From Pseudoroseomonas cervicalis (lineage in GTDB: Bacteria; Pseudomonadota; Alphaproteobacteria; Acetobacterales; Acetobacteraceae): a stretch of DNA of 64,000 bases. Below the pieces are notes generated by a model. The model did not search any database. It was given only the letters and a program-made list of their open reading frames with translations, and had not been told where the DNA came from. Each line of letters starts with the position of its first letter. Position 1 is the stretch's first letter. Location of the stretch: contig NZ_JAUTAJ010000001.1 in assembly GCF_030818485.1 (NCBI RefSeq), positions 56,471 to 120,470 of the forward strand, in the 5' to 3' direction. Of the stretch, positions 8,499 through 16,527 are shown one piece after another. The position numbers were made by a program, and so were the translations under genes.

Positions 8499-11021
8499 TC
8501 ATGGGCCCTGCCGCGGCGCCGCGGCTGGCAGCAATTGCTCGACCTGCCGGCTGCGCGAGATGGCCGAGCGCAGCGCCGGCACGCCGCGCTCGGTGGGCGG
8601 CGCGCCGCCGGAGAGCTGCAGCAGCGCGGCCGCGCCGCCCTCGGGCGCCAGCAGCTCGCCCGGCACGCCGGGGCGCTGGCGCGCCAGTGCCGCGGCGCTG
8701 GCCAGCCGCGCCGTCGCCTCGGCCCGCGCGGCGGGGTCGAGCCCGGGGTCGCGCAGCAGCTCGGCATAGGCGGCCATGGCGTCGGGCCAGGCCTGGGCCT
8801 GGAACAGCAGCCCGGCCCGGGCGCTGCGGTCGGGCAGCTCGCGCAGGCCCTGCAGCTCCTGCGCCGCCTCCAGCGGCCGGCCGAGCCGCGCCAGGGCCGC
8901 GGCGGCGGCGCGCTGCACCGCCTCGCCGGGCGGCAGCTGGCGCAGCAGGGCCAGCGCCCGCTGCGGATCGCCCTGGGCCGAGGCCGCCTCGGCGCGGGCC
9001 AGCAGCAGCGCGCCCTCGGGCTGCTGGGCGGTCGCCGGGGAGAGCGCCTGCACCGTCTCCAGCGCGGCATCGGCCAGGCCCTGCTCCAGCATCAGCTGCG
9101 CCGCGCCGCGGCGGATGTCGTCGCCACGCTCGCCGGGCGTCGCATAGCCCTCATATTGCCAGTACAGCGCCAGCCGCTCGCCCGGGCTCGGCAGCGCCAG
9201 ACCCTTGGCGTCGACCAGCAGCAGGCGCAGCGCCTGGGCGGCCAGCCGGGCGCCGCGGCTCTCGGTGCTCGGCCGTTGCGAGGCCTGGCTGGCGCCATCG
9301 GCGACGGCCAGGGCGGCGCCGAGATCGCCGCGCTCCAGCAGCTTCTGGCCGTAGAGCATGGCCGCTTCCTCGCCCAGCGAATCATGCCGGTAGGTGCGGC
9401 TGAGATCGAGCAGCAGCGCCTCCGCCCGGCTGCCCTCGGCGCCGGGGCGGCCGAAATTCAGCGAGGCCAGCCGCGCCTGGGCCAGCATGGCGGGCAGGCT
9501 GCGGCCGCCGCGCGCGGCGCGCTCCAGATGCGTGGTCTCGTCGGCGCGGTTGTTTTCCAGCCGCGCCAGCCGCGCCATCAGCCAGCTGCGCACCACCTCT
9601 TGGTCCGGCCGCAGCTCCGGCATGGTGCGCAGCACCGCGACCAGGCTGCGCAGCGTCTCCGCATCCTCCTCCACCGCATCGGCCATGATGTGCACGAAGG
9701 CGATGCGCAGCCCGGGCGGCACCTCGCGCAGCTGGGCGCGGATCTGCGGCGCCAGCCGGGCCAGCCCGGCGGCATCGCCCTGCAGCGCCGCCGCCAGGCC
9801 GCGCCACAGCGGCAGGTCGGGGCGGGCGCAATCGGCGGCCTCGGCCAGCAGCGGCGAGGCGGGGTCGAGCCGCTGGCGCAGCAGCAGCCGCGCCAGGTCG
9901 CGCGCGCGGTCCAGCCGCGCCCGCTGCTCCGGCACCGCCGCCTCGGCCAGCGGCGTGGCCAGCAGCTCCAGCGCCTCCCGCGCCAGCTCATGCCCGGCAT
10001 AGTATTCGGCCAGGCCCGCCAGCTCCGCCGTGCCCTGGTCGGACAGCGCCAGCTCGCCGCGGCGGCGGGCGAGGCCGGCGATGAAGTCGCCCGGCCCGGC
10101 GGTCCAGCCGGCCAGGCTGAAGGGGGCCTCGGTGCAGGGCGGGCGCGGCGGCGCGGCAGCGGCCTGGGGCGCCGCCTGCGGCGGTGCCGCCGGCGCGCCG
10201 CCCGCCGCGCCGCCGGCCGCGGCGCTGCCGGGCGGCGGGGCGGCGCCGTTCAGCAGCGCCAGCCGGCCCAGCATCGCCTCGCGCAGCGCGCCGAGATCGT
10301 CGCGCGCAGCGGCCTGGCCGTGCCCGGCCTGGCCATGGGCCGCCTGGCCCTGGGAGGCCTGGCCTTGCGCCGCCTGGCCGCGCGGCGCCGGGGCGGCCGC
10401 CGGGGCGGGGGGCGCGGCCGGGGCGGCGGCGGGGGCCTGGCGCAGCATCGCCTCGGCCTGCTCGCGCCCCATCAGGCCGAGCCGCACCGCATCCTCGATC
10501 AGCCTGCGCCGCGCCTCGGCCAGCGGGGGCGCGGCATTGGCGGCGGCGGCGGCGGCGACGGGCCGCTCGCGCGGCGGCGCCGGCGGGCGGCGGAGATCGA
10601 CATAGAGCGCGCCGCCCGACTGCCCCAGCTCGGCATTGCAGTCGCAGCCCGGGCGCAGCCGCAGCACCGTCTCCTCGCCCTCCTGCACCGCCTCGATGCC
10701 GGCCAGCTCGGTGATGCGGCGCAGCTCGGACAGGTCCAGCCGGTAGGCGCCCTGCAGCCGCAGCTCCACCCCATCGCCCACCCGGCGCAGGCTGTGCGCC
10801 GGGATGCGGCCCAGATTGAGCACCACCCGGCCGCGATCGGCGTGCTGGCCGGTGCGCACCCGCACCATGGGCGCGGCCTCCGCGGCCGGCGCGGCGGCCG
10901 CAGCGGGGGCAGCGGGAGCGGGGCCAGCGGCAGGGGCTGCGGGCTGCGCCAGGGCGGGGCCGCCCGCCAGGGCCAGCAGCAGCGCCGGCGGCAGGGCGAG
11001 CGCCGCGCCTCGGTTTCGCAT
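8499..11021 (-). CDS. Periplasmic AMIN-like, helical-repeat protein of the flagellar operon
   Basis: An 840-aa secreted protein of unknown function encoded between motA and flgF. A signal peptide ending in GGPALAQ precedes an Ala/Pro linker. A beta-rich AMIN-like domain (about 50-150) follows, with RVVLNLGRIPAHSLRR and GCDCNAELGQ containing a Cys-x-Cys pair. A low-complexity Ala/Pro/Gly/Gln segment covers about 170-280. The rest (about 300-830) is a string of Ala/Leu-rich helical hairpins resembling TPR/Sel1 repeats. Location suggests a role at the motor/rod level, for example stator scaffolding or peptidoglycan-zone organisation, but this is inference. Confidence 0.85.
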   Translation of the reverse strand: MRNRGAALALPPALLLALAGGPALAQPAAPAAGPAPAAPAAAAAPAAEAAPMVRVRTGQHADRGRVVLNLGRIPAHSLRRVGDGVELRLQGAYRLDLSELRRITELAGIEAVQEGEETVLRLRPGCDCNAELGQSGGALYVDLRRPPAPPRERPVAAAAAANAAPPLAEARRRLIEDAVRLGLMGREQAEAMLRQAPAAAPAAPPAPAAAPAPRGQAAQGQASQGQAAHGQAGHGQAAARDDLGALREAMLGRLALLNGAAPPPGSAAAGGAAGGAPAAPPQAAPQAAAAPPRPPCTEAPFSLAGWTAGPGDFIAGLARRRGELALSDQGTAELAGLAEYYAGHELAREALELLATPLAEAAVPEQRARLDRARDLARLLLRQRLDPASPLLAEAADCARPDLPLWRGLAAALQGDAAGLARLAPQIRAQLREVPPGLRIAFVHIMADAVEEDAETLRSLVAVLRTMPELRPDQEVVRSWLMARLARLENNRADETTHLERAARGGRSLPAMLAQARLASLNFGRPGAEGSRAEALLLDLSRTYRHDSLGEEAAMLYGQKLLERGDLGAALAVADGASQASQRPSTESRGARLAAQALRLLLVDAKGLALPSPGERLALYWQYEGYATPGERGDDIRRGAAQLMLEQGLADAALETVQALSPATAQQPEGALLLARAEAASAQGDPQRALALLRQLPPGEAVQRAAAAALARLGRPLEAAQELQGLRELPDRSARAGLLFQAQAWPDAMAAYAELLRDPGLDPAARAEATARLASAAALARQRPGVPGELLAPEGGAAALLQLSGGAPPTERGVPALRSAISRSRQVEQLLPAAAPRQGP

Positions 11022-11059
11022 CGGGCCGGGGCGGGGCGGGGCGGTGCCGGCGCATCGGC

Positions 11060-11953
11060 CTACTCCCCGCCCGCCTCGCCATCGGTCTTGGCCCGGCCGG
11101 CCTCGCGCAGCTGCTCCTCCATCTGGTCGAAGCTCGGCTGCAGCTTGGAGGGCACCGATTGCCGGCCGACCTCGACGCAGATCTGCGGCGACAGATTCTC
11201 CAGATAGGAGGTGACGACGGCGCGGGTGACGTCGAGCATCTTCCGCTCCTCCTCGACGATCTGCTTGAGGCGGCTGGCCATCGGCCCGACCAGCCCATAG
11301 GAGAGGAAGACGCCGAGGAAGGTGCCGACCAGCGCCGAGCCGATCATGCGGCCCAGCACCTCGGGGCTCTCGCTGATCGCGCCCATCGCCTTGATGACGC
11401 CGAGCACCGCGGCGACGATGCCGAGCGCGGGGAAGGCGTCGGCCATGGTCTGGATCGCCTTGGCCGGCTTGATGTTCTCATGGTGGCGCTTCTCGATCGC
11501 CGTCTCCATCATCTCGCCGACCCGGTGCGGGTCCTTGTTGTTCAGCGTGATGGTGCGCAGCGTGTCGCAGATCAGCCCGTTCAGCGCCGCATCGCGCGCC
11601 AGCCGCGGATAGCGGCTGAAGATCGGCGAGTTCTCCGGCTTCTCGATATGCTTCTCGAGCTTCGCCGCGCCTTCCTTCTGGTGGGTGCGCAGCAGCAGGT
11701 AGAGCAGGCAGAGCAGGTCGGTGAAATCCTTGCGGCCCCAGCTCGGCCCCTTGAACACCTTGCCGAAGGATTTCATCGTCTTGGTGACGAGCGCCATGTC
11801 GCCGCCGATCAGCAGCGTCATGAAGCCGCTGCCGCCGATGATCATCATCTCCGGCCCGACGGCGTGCAGGATCACGCCCATCTTGCCGCCTGCGATCAGG
11901 TAGCCGCCGAAGACGGCCACGAAGACTCCAAGGATTCCGGCGATCTGGATCAT
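11060..11953 (-). CDS. motA: Flagellar stator protein MotA
   Basis: Proton-channel stator subunit in the inner membrane. 297 aa with four membrane segments: the N-terminal pair begins MIQIAGILGVFVAVFGGYL, and the C-terminal pair includes FPALGIVAAVLGVIKAMG and LVGTFLGVFLSYGLVGPM. The last segment and the LGVIKAMG loop are the MotA signature. First gene of the minus-strand run through flgH. A TGCGAAAAA box lies about 92 bases upstream. motB is unlinked at 24040. Confidence 0.97.
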   Translation of the reverse strand: MIQIAGILGVFVAVFGGYLIAGGKMGVILHAVGPEMMIIGGSGFMTLLIGGDMALVTKTMKSFGKVFKGPSWGRKDFTDLLCLLYLLLRTHQKEGAAKLEKHIEKPENSPIFSRYPRLARDAALNGLICDTLRTITLNNKDPHRVGEMMETAIEKRHHENIKPAKAIQTMADAFPALGIVAAVLGVIKAMGAISESPEVLGRMIGSALVGTFLGVFLSYGLVGPMASRLKQIVEEERKMLDVTRAVVTSYLENLSPQICVEVGRQSVPSKLQPSFDQMEEQLREAGRAKTDGEAGGE

Positions 11954-12044
11954 CGAGCGATGCGGCCCCGCTGGTTGCGTCTATCGGGCCAGGATCTGGC
12001 CGGCGGAACGCTCTTATCATTTCGCATCTTTCCATGCTATGAGC

Positions 12045-12055
12045 ATTTTTCGCAT
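12045..12055 (-). promoter_or_regulatory. TGCGAAAAA box upstream of motA
   Basis: ATGCGAAAAAT on the minus strand, about 92 bases before the motA ATG, with a second partial copy ATGCGAAAT at 12019-12027 closer to the gene. One of the recurring intergenic boxes in this window; its function is unproven. Confidence 0.45.
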
Positions 12056-12073
12056 AACGCAGCGAGGACCGCC

Positions 12074-13198
12074 ATGCCGCTTCCCGTCACGCCAAAAGGC
12101 CTGGACCAGGCGGGCAACGCCGCCCGCACCGAGGCGATCGGCCGCTACCGCGTCGACAGCCAGGTGGCCGGCGCGCTGCGCAGCGCCGCCCAGGCGACCG
12201 GCATGGGATTCGACGTGCTGGCCGCCAAGGCGGCGATGGAAAGCGGCTTCCGCAGCGATGCGCAGGCCGGCACCTCCTCGGCCCGCGGGCTGTTCCAGTT
12301 CATCGACCAGACCTGGCTCGCCGTGGTGCAGGAGCATGGCGCGGCGCATGGCCTGGCCAATGAGGCCGCGGCCATCACCCGCCAGGGCGGCCGGCTCACC
12401 GTCTCCGACCCGGCGCTGCGCAGCCGCATCCTGGCGCTGCGCGACGATCCGGAGATCTCGGCCCGGCTGGGCGCCGAGCATCTGAAGGATCTGGCGGATG
12501 CGCTGCGCCCGGTGCTGGGCCGCGCGCCCGATTCGACGGAGCTGTATCTCGGCCACTTCCTCGGCCAGCGCGGCGCGACGGAGTTCCTGCGCACGCTGAA
12601 CCAGGACCCCAGCCGCGCCGCCAGCGACGTGCTGCCCGAGGCGGCGCGCGCCAATCCGGCGATCTTCCGCGCCGCCGATGGCGCGCCGCTCTCGGTGCAG
12701 CAGGTGATGGACAAGCTGCGCGGGCGCATCGGCCAGGTCTATGCGCAGCTCGGCCTGCAGGCGCCGGCCGGGCCGGTGGAGCTGCGGCCGCAGCAGCAGA
12801 CCCCGCCCAAGCCGGGCGAGGCGAAGCCGAGCGAGGAGCCGCGCTGGTGGGGCAGCGGCAGCCCGGCGCGGGTGCGCCACGCGACCGAGCAATCCATGGT
12901 CTCCACCCTGGTCGAGGTGTTCAGCCGCATGGCCCGCAGCGCCCCGCGCGGGCGCGAGGAGGGCGAGGCGCTGCCGGCCAGCGTGCTGGGCGCGCTGCGC
13001 GAGCAGCCGGCGGCGGCGGCGCGCGCCTACAGCCTGGGCGAGGGCGGCCGGGCCGGGACCCCCGCGGCCTCCCCGGCCGCCACCCCCTCCGCGGATGCCG
13101 CGCCGCAGGCCGGCGTGGATGCCGCGCCACAGGCCGGCCCGATCCCGCCCGCCGCGCAGCCGGCGGCGGGCGACGCCGCGGCGCAGCGCCAGGCCTGA
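12074..13198 (+). CDS. Lytic transglycosylase SLT-domain protein
   Basis: Probably cleaves peptidoglycan to let the flagellar rod or stator pass. 374 aa. The SLT-like core covers about residues 25-200, with catalytic Glu near residue 56 in AAMESGFR, then SSARGLFQFIDQTWL and LYLGHFLGQRGA. The C-terminal third is a Pro/Ala/Gly-rich tail. It has no obvious classical signal peptide, so it may be exported by the flagellar system; this is inference. Here the muramidase activity is separate from the short FlgJ at 40208. Divergent from motA. Confidence 0.9.
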   Translation: MPLPVTPKGLDQAGNAARTEAIGRYRVDSQVAGALRSAAQATGMGFDVLAAKAAMESGFRSDAQAGTSSARGLFQFIDQTWLAVVQEHGAAHGLANEAAAITRQGGRLTVSDPALRSRILALRDDPEISARLGAEHLKDLADALRPVLGRAPDSTELYLGHFLGQRGATEFLRTLNQDPSRAASDVLPEAARANPAIFRAADGAPLSVQQVMDKLRGRIGQVYAQLGLQAPAGPVELRPQQQTPPKPGEAKPSEEPRWWGSGSPARVRHATEQSMVSTLVEVFSRMARSAPRGREEGEALPASVLGALREQPAAAARAYSLGEGGRAGTPAASPAATPSADAAPQAGVDAAPQAGPIPPAAQPAAGDAAAQRQA

Positions 13199-13210
13199 GC
13201 CGGCCGCCCC

Positions 13211-13483
13211 TCAGGCGCGGCGGCGCGCCTTCTCGCGCCGCACATCGCTGCCATGGCGGTGCCCGGCGGCATAGCATTGCCGCAGCGCCAGCAGCAGCAG
13301 GGGCGGCGCCGCCTCGGCGGTGCCCAGCGGCCGCAGCAGGGCGGCGCGGGGCCAGGCGGGCCGGTCCTCCGGCCCCGCCAGCCCGTCGCGGCGGCCAAGC
13401 GCCACGGCGCGCCGCAGCAGCGCCTCCGCCGCCGCCTCGGACAGCAGGGGCGCGGGGGTGGGGGCGGGTTCCGGCTCGATCAT
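13211..13483 (-). CDS. Small hypothetical protein
   Basis: 90 aa, not recognised. Basic and Ala/Leu rich, with RRAVALGRRDGLAG and a basic C terminus RREKARRRA. The start at 13483 follows a GGAG-like site. An in-frame alternative ATG at 13525 lies inside a TGCGAAAAA box and would add 14 residues. It lies just after the transglycosylase on the opposite strand and is flanked by other small unknown genes of the flagellar region. Confidence 0.55.
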   Translation of the reverse strand: MIEPEPAPTPAPLLSEAAAEALLRRAVALGRRDGLAGPEDRPAWPRAALLRPLGTAEAAPPLLLLALRQCYAAGHRHGSDVRREKARRRA

Positions 13484-13514
13484 CGGGGTGCTCCTGTGTC
13501 GTCGCGCAATGTTG

Positions 13515-13525
13515 ATTTTTCGCAT
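13515..13525 (-). promoter_or_regulatory. TGCGAAAAA box upstream of the 13483 gene
   Basis: ATGCGAAAAAT on the minus strand, 32 bases before the chosen ATG at 13483. A related GCGAAAAAC string at 13538-13548 is the coding end of the next gene upstream and is not counted. Confidence 0.4.
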
Positions 13526-13533
13526 GGCGCCAT

Positions 13534-14082
13534 TCAAGGGTTTTTCGCCGGGGCGGGCGGACCCTCCCACCCCGCCACCTGGCGGGCGAAGCCATGCAGC
13601 GGCACCTCGCGCCGCGCCGCCCCCGGCGCCGCGCCCGGTTCCTCGGCCACCAGCAGCGCCACCCCGCCGCGCTCCTCCACCGCCACCACCTCGCCCTCGC
13701 CGCCATCATGGAAGCGCAGCCGCGCCCCCTGGAAACCGAAGCGCACCGCCCGCGCATCCAGCGGCGGCAGGCCGAGCAGCCGGGCGATGCAGCCCGGCTG
13801 GCGCAGCGCCAGGGCCGGCGCGGCCATCCCCTGGCGCAGCGGCTCCGGCAGGGCCAGGGCGGGCACATAGGCTAGGCTGAGCGTCATGCGGGCGCGCGGC
13901 TGCGGCGGCGCCGCGCCGGCCAGCTGCTCGGCCAGGCCGAGATAGGCCAGCGCGCCGCGGCCGGGGCGCGGGGCGGCCGGCAGCCGCCGCAGCAGGGCGA
14001 GCGGCAGCACCACCCAGGCGCCCTCCTGCGGCAGGGCGGGGTCCAGCAGCACGGGCAGGGGCGGGGGGGCCGCGTCGCGCAT
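13534..14082 (-). CDS. Hypothetical protein of the flagellar region
   Basis: 182 aa, not recognised. Pro/Leu-rich N-terminal half with LPVLLDPALPQEGAWVVLPL, then a compact C-terminal part with ARAVRFGFQGARLRFHDGG and alternating charged/hydrophobic strands that look like a small beta domain. The start at the ATG MRDAAPPPL is chosen because the frame upstream is antisense to the divergent gene. An 11-base G run at 14108-14118 lies just upstream. No signal peptide. Confidence 0.6.
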   Translation of the reverse strand: MRDAAPPPLPVLLDPALPQEGAWVVLPLALLRRLPAAPRPGRGALAYLGLAEQLAGAAPPQPRARMTLSLAYVPALALPEPLRQGMAAPALALRQPGCIARLLGLPPLDARAVRFGFQGARLRFHDGGEGEVVAVEERGGVALLVAEEPGAAPGAARREVPLHGFARQVAGWEGPPAPAKNP

Positions 14083-14150
14083 GCTTTCCTTCCGGGCGCC
14101 GGGCGCCGGGGGGGGGGGCGGGAATCGGCGGTCATGCTGCCGGCCATATT

Positions 14151-14161
14151 GTGCGAAAAAT
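14151..14161 (+). promoter_or_regulatory. TGCGAAAAA box upstream of the 14212 gene
   Basis: GTGCGAAAAAT followed directly by AATAAATGAGG, 51 bases before the ATG at 14212. The AT-rich stretch is conspicuous in this GC-rich window. Confidence 0.45.
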
Positions 14162-14211
14162 AATAAATGAGGCGCAGAGTCGCGGCGGAGCCCTTTCGCC
14201 GGAGAACGCCG

Positions 14212-14934
14212 ATGACCTCCACCCCCTGGCGCCGACACGCCGTGCTGCAGACCGCCGCCATGCTGGGCGCCGTGGCGCTCGGCGCCCGCGCCGGCGCCAT
14301 GGACGGGATGGCGCCCCGCCTCGATTGGGGCCTGGCCGGGGGGCTGACCCTGGCCTGGGCCGCCGGCGCCTGGATGTGGTGGCGCAGCCAGCGCCAGCCC
14401 GGGCGCTACACCCGCCTGAAGCTGGAGCTGGCGCGCCCCGGCCCCAGCGCCGCCGGTGCCCAGACCATGGAAGGGGTGGTGCATTTCGCCACCACCGCGC
14501 CGCTGGCCTGGTGCGCCCGGCGCGGCGAATGGTGCCTGGACCTGGTGCGCAGCGGGCGGGAGGATTTGCCCTGGCGCATGGCGCTGCGCCGCGCCGAGGG
14601 GCCGCAGGAGGCGGTGCCGCTGGCCGAGGCCGCGACGCTGGATGCCGTGCTGCAGCTCTCCCGCCGCCTCTCCGCCCAGGGCGGGCTGTGGGGCGGGCCG
14701 GTCGCCGCCGCCGGCTGGGCCGCGACGGGCCGCGCCCCGGCCGGGGAGGGCGGGCTGCGCCAGGCGGCCGAGCTGCTGGAGGGCGATCTGGAATTCAGCC
14801 TGCCCGCCGGCCACAGCCAGATGACCGCCCTGGCCGAGGGCGGCTATGCGCTGCGCGACAGCACCGGGCTGCACCCGATCTCGGCCCAGCTGGCCGACCG
14901 TCTGCTGGCCCAGGCGCCGCCGCGCCGTCCCTGA
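14212..14934 (+). CDS. Hypothetical membrane protein of the flagellar region
   Basis: 240 aa, not recognised. Two N-terminal hydrophobic segments (AVLQTAAMLGAVALGARAG and LAGGLTLAWAAGAWMWW) anchor a soluble domain with TRLKLELARPG, VVHFATTAPLAWCARRGEW and SGREDLPWRMALRR. Converges on the MotE-like gene across a strong hairpin terminator at 14959-14990. Confidence 0.7.
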   Translation: MTSTPWRRHAVLQTAAMLGAVALGARAGAMDGMAPRLDWGLAGGLTLAWAAGAWMWWRSQRQPGRYTRLKLELARPGPSAAGAQTMEGVVHFATTAPLAWCARRGEWCLDLVRSGREDLPWRMALRRAEGPQEAVPLAEAATLDAVLQLSRRLSAQGGLWGGPVAAAGWAATGRAPAGEGGLRQAAELLEGDLEFSLPAGHSQMTALAEGGYALRDSTGLHPISAQLADRLLAQAPPRRP

Positions 14935-14958
14935 TGTTCTGCGAAACCGCGGCACGGG

Positions 14959-14990
14959 AAACGGGGAGAGCCGGGCGGCTCTCCCCGTTT
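14959..14990. terminator. Bidirectional intrinsic terminator
   Basis: Perfect 14-bp stem AAACGGGGAGAGCC / GGCTCTCCCCGTTT with a four-base loop GGGC and a T run on each strand (AAA before, TTTT after). It lies between the convergent 14212 gene and the MotE-like gene. Confidence 0.85.
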
Positions 14991-15012
14991 TCGGTATGGC
15001 CCGCCGCGCGGC

Positions 15013-15709
15013 TCAGTTGCTGACGCGGAAGGGCCTCGCGCCGCCCGGCGATCTCCTGCGTCACCGCCAGCGCCGCCGGCGGCTCCATCTGCGCCAGGAT
15101 CGGGCCGGCCTGCCGCTCGGGGATCTTCAGCAGGATCACCGCGGCGCGCGGCGGCTCCAGCCGCTCCAGCACCTTGGCCGCCTGCTGCGGGCGCATGTTG
15201 ACGTAGAGCGAGACCAGCGCGTCGATGTCGGATTCGGCGGCGCCGCTCTCCTTCACCACCAGCCGCTCCACCTCCTCGCGCAGCCGGGTCAGCTCGGCGA
15301 TCTGGTTGCGCACCATGCTCTCGGCCGCCTGCAGCCGCGCCTCGCGCCCTTCCAGCGCGCGCTCGCGCCGCTCGATCTCGGCCTGGCGGCGCGTCACCTC
15401 GGCCAGCAGCCTCCCATCGCCGGGGCGCTCCTCGCCCAGCGGGCTGGGACGCACCGGGGCGGCCAGCATGGCGCTGATCTGCGGCACCACCACCACCCCC
15501 TCGCGCGCCGCCAGCGCCGGCGCCGGGCCAGCGGGGCGCGGCGCGGGCGTGGAGAGCGGCCCGGGCAGGGTCTGCGCCAGCACCGGCCACAGGCCGTCCA
15601 GCCGGCCCGGCAGCAGCGCCGTCAGGGAGAGCGCCATCAGCGGCAGGCCGAGCCGCGGCCCGAAGCGGGCGCGGCGGGGGGAGGGGATCGCAAGGTCGGG
15701 CTGGGTCAT
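15013..15709 (-). CDS. MotE-like flagellar protein (probable C-terminal frameshift)
   Basis: Resembles the MotE / MgtE-N-domain periplasmic proteins of alphaproteobacterial motors, which are thought to help stator proteins. The N-terminal segment PRLGLPLMALSLTALLPG is hydrophobic. A coiled coil follows with RRQAEIERRERALEGREARL, then SLYVNMRPQQAAKVLERLEP and ILLKIPERQAGPILAQM, the MgtE-N signature. As read, the frame runs past the terminator into sequence antisense to the neighbouring gene (to 14795). Dropping one base in the GGG at 15031-15033 gives an end FRVSN and a stop at 15013, about 231 aa, just before the terminator. Fourth gene of fliL-fliM-DUF6468-motE. Confidence 0.8.
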
Positions 15710-15725
15710 GGCTCTGATCCCTCGG

Positions 15726-16436
15726 TCAGTCGAGCTTGACGCGGATGGTGCGCGTCTCCGGCAGGGCGGCGGCGCGATGGGCGTAGAGCAGCTCCGCCGC
15801 CAGCAGGCTGCCGAGCGGCGGCTCGGTCAGCTCCGCCGGCAGCGGGCCCGGCAGGGGGCCAGGCAGCGGGTCGGCGAGCGGCGCGGCCAGGGACCCCCGC
15901 AGGGATTCGTCCAGCGAAGCCGTGAGCGCGCCCAGCGCGGGCCCCGGCGTGGCCAGGGCCGCCGCCGGCTCGAACAGCCCGGCCAGCGGCGCGGCGACGG
16001 GCTCGGGCGCCAGGTTCAGCAGCGGCGGGGCGGCGCGGCCGGAGAGGCGCTCGGCCAGGCCCAGCGGCTCCACCAGCTCGCGCGGCGGCGCGGCGGCGCG
16101 CGCCTGCTGCAGCCGGCGGTTCTGCCGCAGCGCCTGGTCGAGGCGCGCCGCCACCTCCTCCGCCTGGCGGGAGGCGCCGTTCAGCTCCAGCATCAGCTTG
16201 CGGCAGGCGCCGATCTTGCTGTCCACCTCGGCGATGCCGTCGCGCACCTTCTGCACGATGCCGCCCGAGGAGGCATCGAGCCGGCGCGACGCCTCATCGA
16301 GCTGGCCGATCACCGCGCCGGCGCCCTCCAGCGCCAGGCGCAGCCGGCCCATGCGGCGATACAGCAGGGTGATCCACACCGCCTGCGCGCCCAGCACCAG
16401 CAGGGCGGCGGCATCGAGCATCTGGGGGAAGTTCAT
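15726..16436 (-). CDS. DUF6468-like flagellar protein
   Basis: 236 aa. One N-terminal membrane helix (AALLVLGAQAVWITLLYRRM), a helical/coiled part to about residue 115 (GQLDEASRRLDASSGG, GACRKLMLELNGASRQAEEV), then a long Pro/Ala/Leu-rich tail. Resembles the DUF6468 proteins encoded beside fliM in alphaproteobacteria; the family assignment is from memory. Starts 13 bases after the corrected fliM stop and precedes the MotE-like gene. Confidence 0.75.
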   Translation of the reverse strand: MNFPQMLDAAALLVLGAQAVWITLLYRRMGRLRLALEGAGAVIGQLDEASRRLDASSGGIVQKVRDGIAEVDSKIGACRKLMLELNGASRQAEEVAARLDQALRQNRRLQQARAAAPPRELVEPLGLAERLSGRAAPPLLNLAPEPVAAPLAGLFEPAAALATPGPALGALTASLDESLRGSLAAPLADPLPGPLPGPLPAELTEPPLGSLLAAELLYAHRAAALPETRTIRVKLD

Positions 16437-16527
16437 GCGGCTTCTCCGTCATCCGTCCTGCTGGCCCGTGGCGTCGCCCGGCCAGCCCTTCTCGATCACG
16501 CAATCCTCGACGCGCAGCACCACCCGC

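Noticed and set aside
7584..11207. Very long plus-strand ORF (1207 codons)
   Set aside because: Antisense to flgF and the 840-aa gene; Arg/Gln/Gly-rich with no domain. Such shadows are common in DNA this GC rich.
14108..14118. G run of 11 as phase-variation tract
   Set aside because: It is upstream of the 14082 start and not in a coding frame. A promoter role cannot be excluded but has no support.
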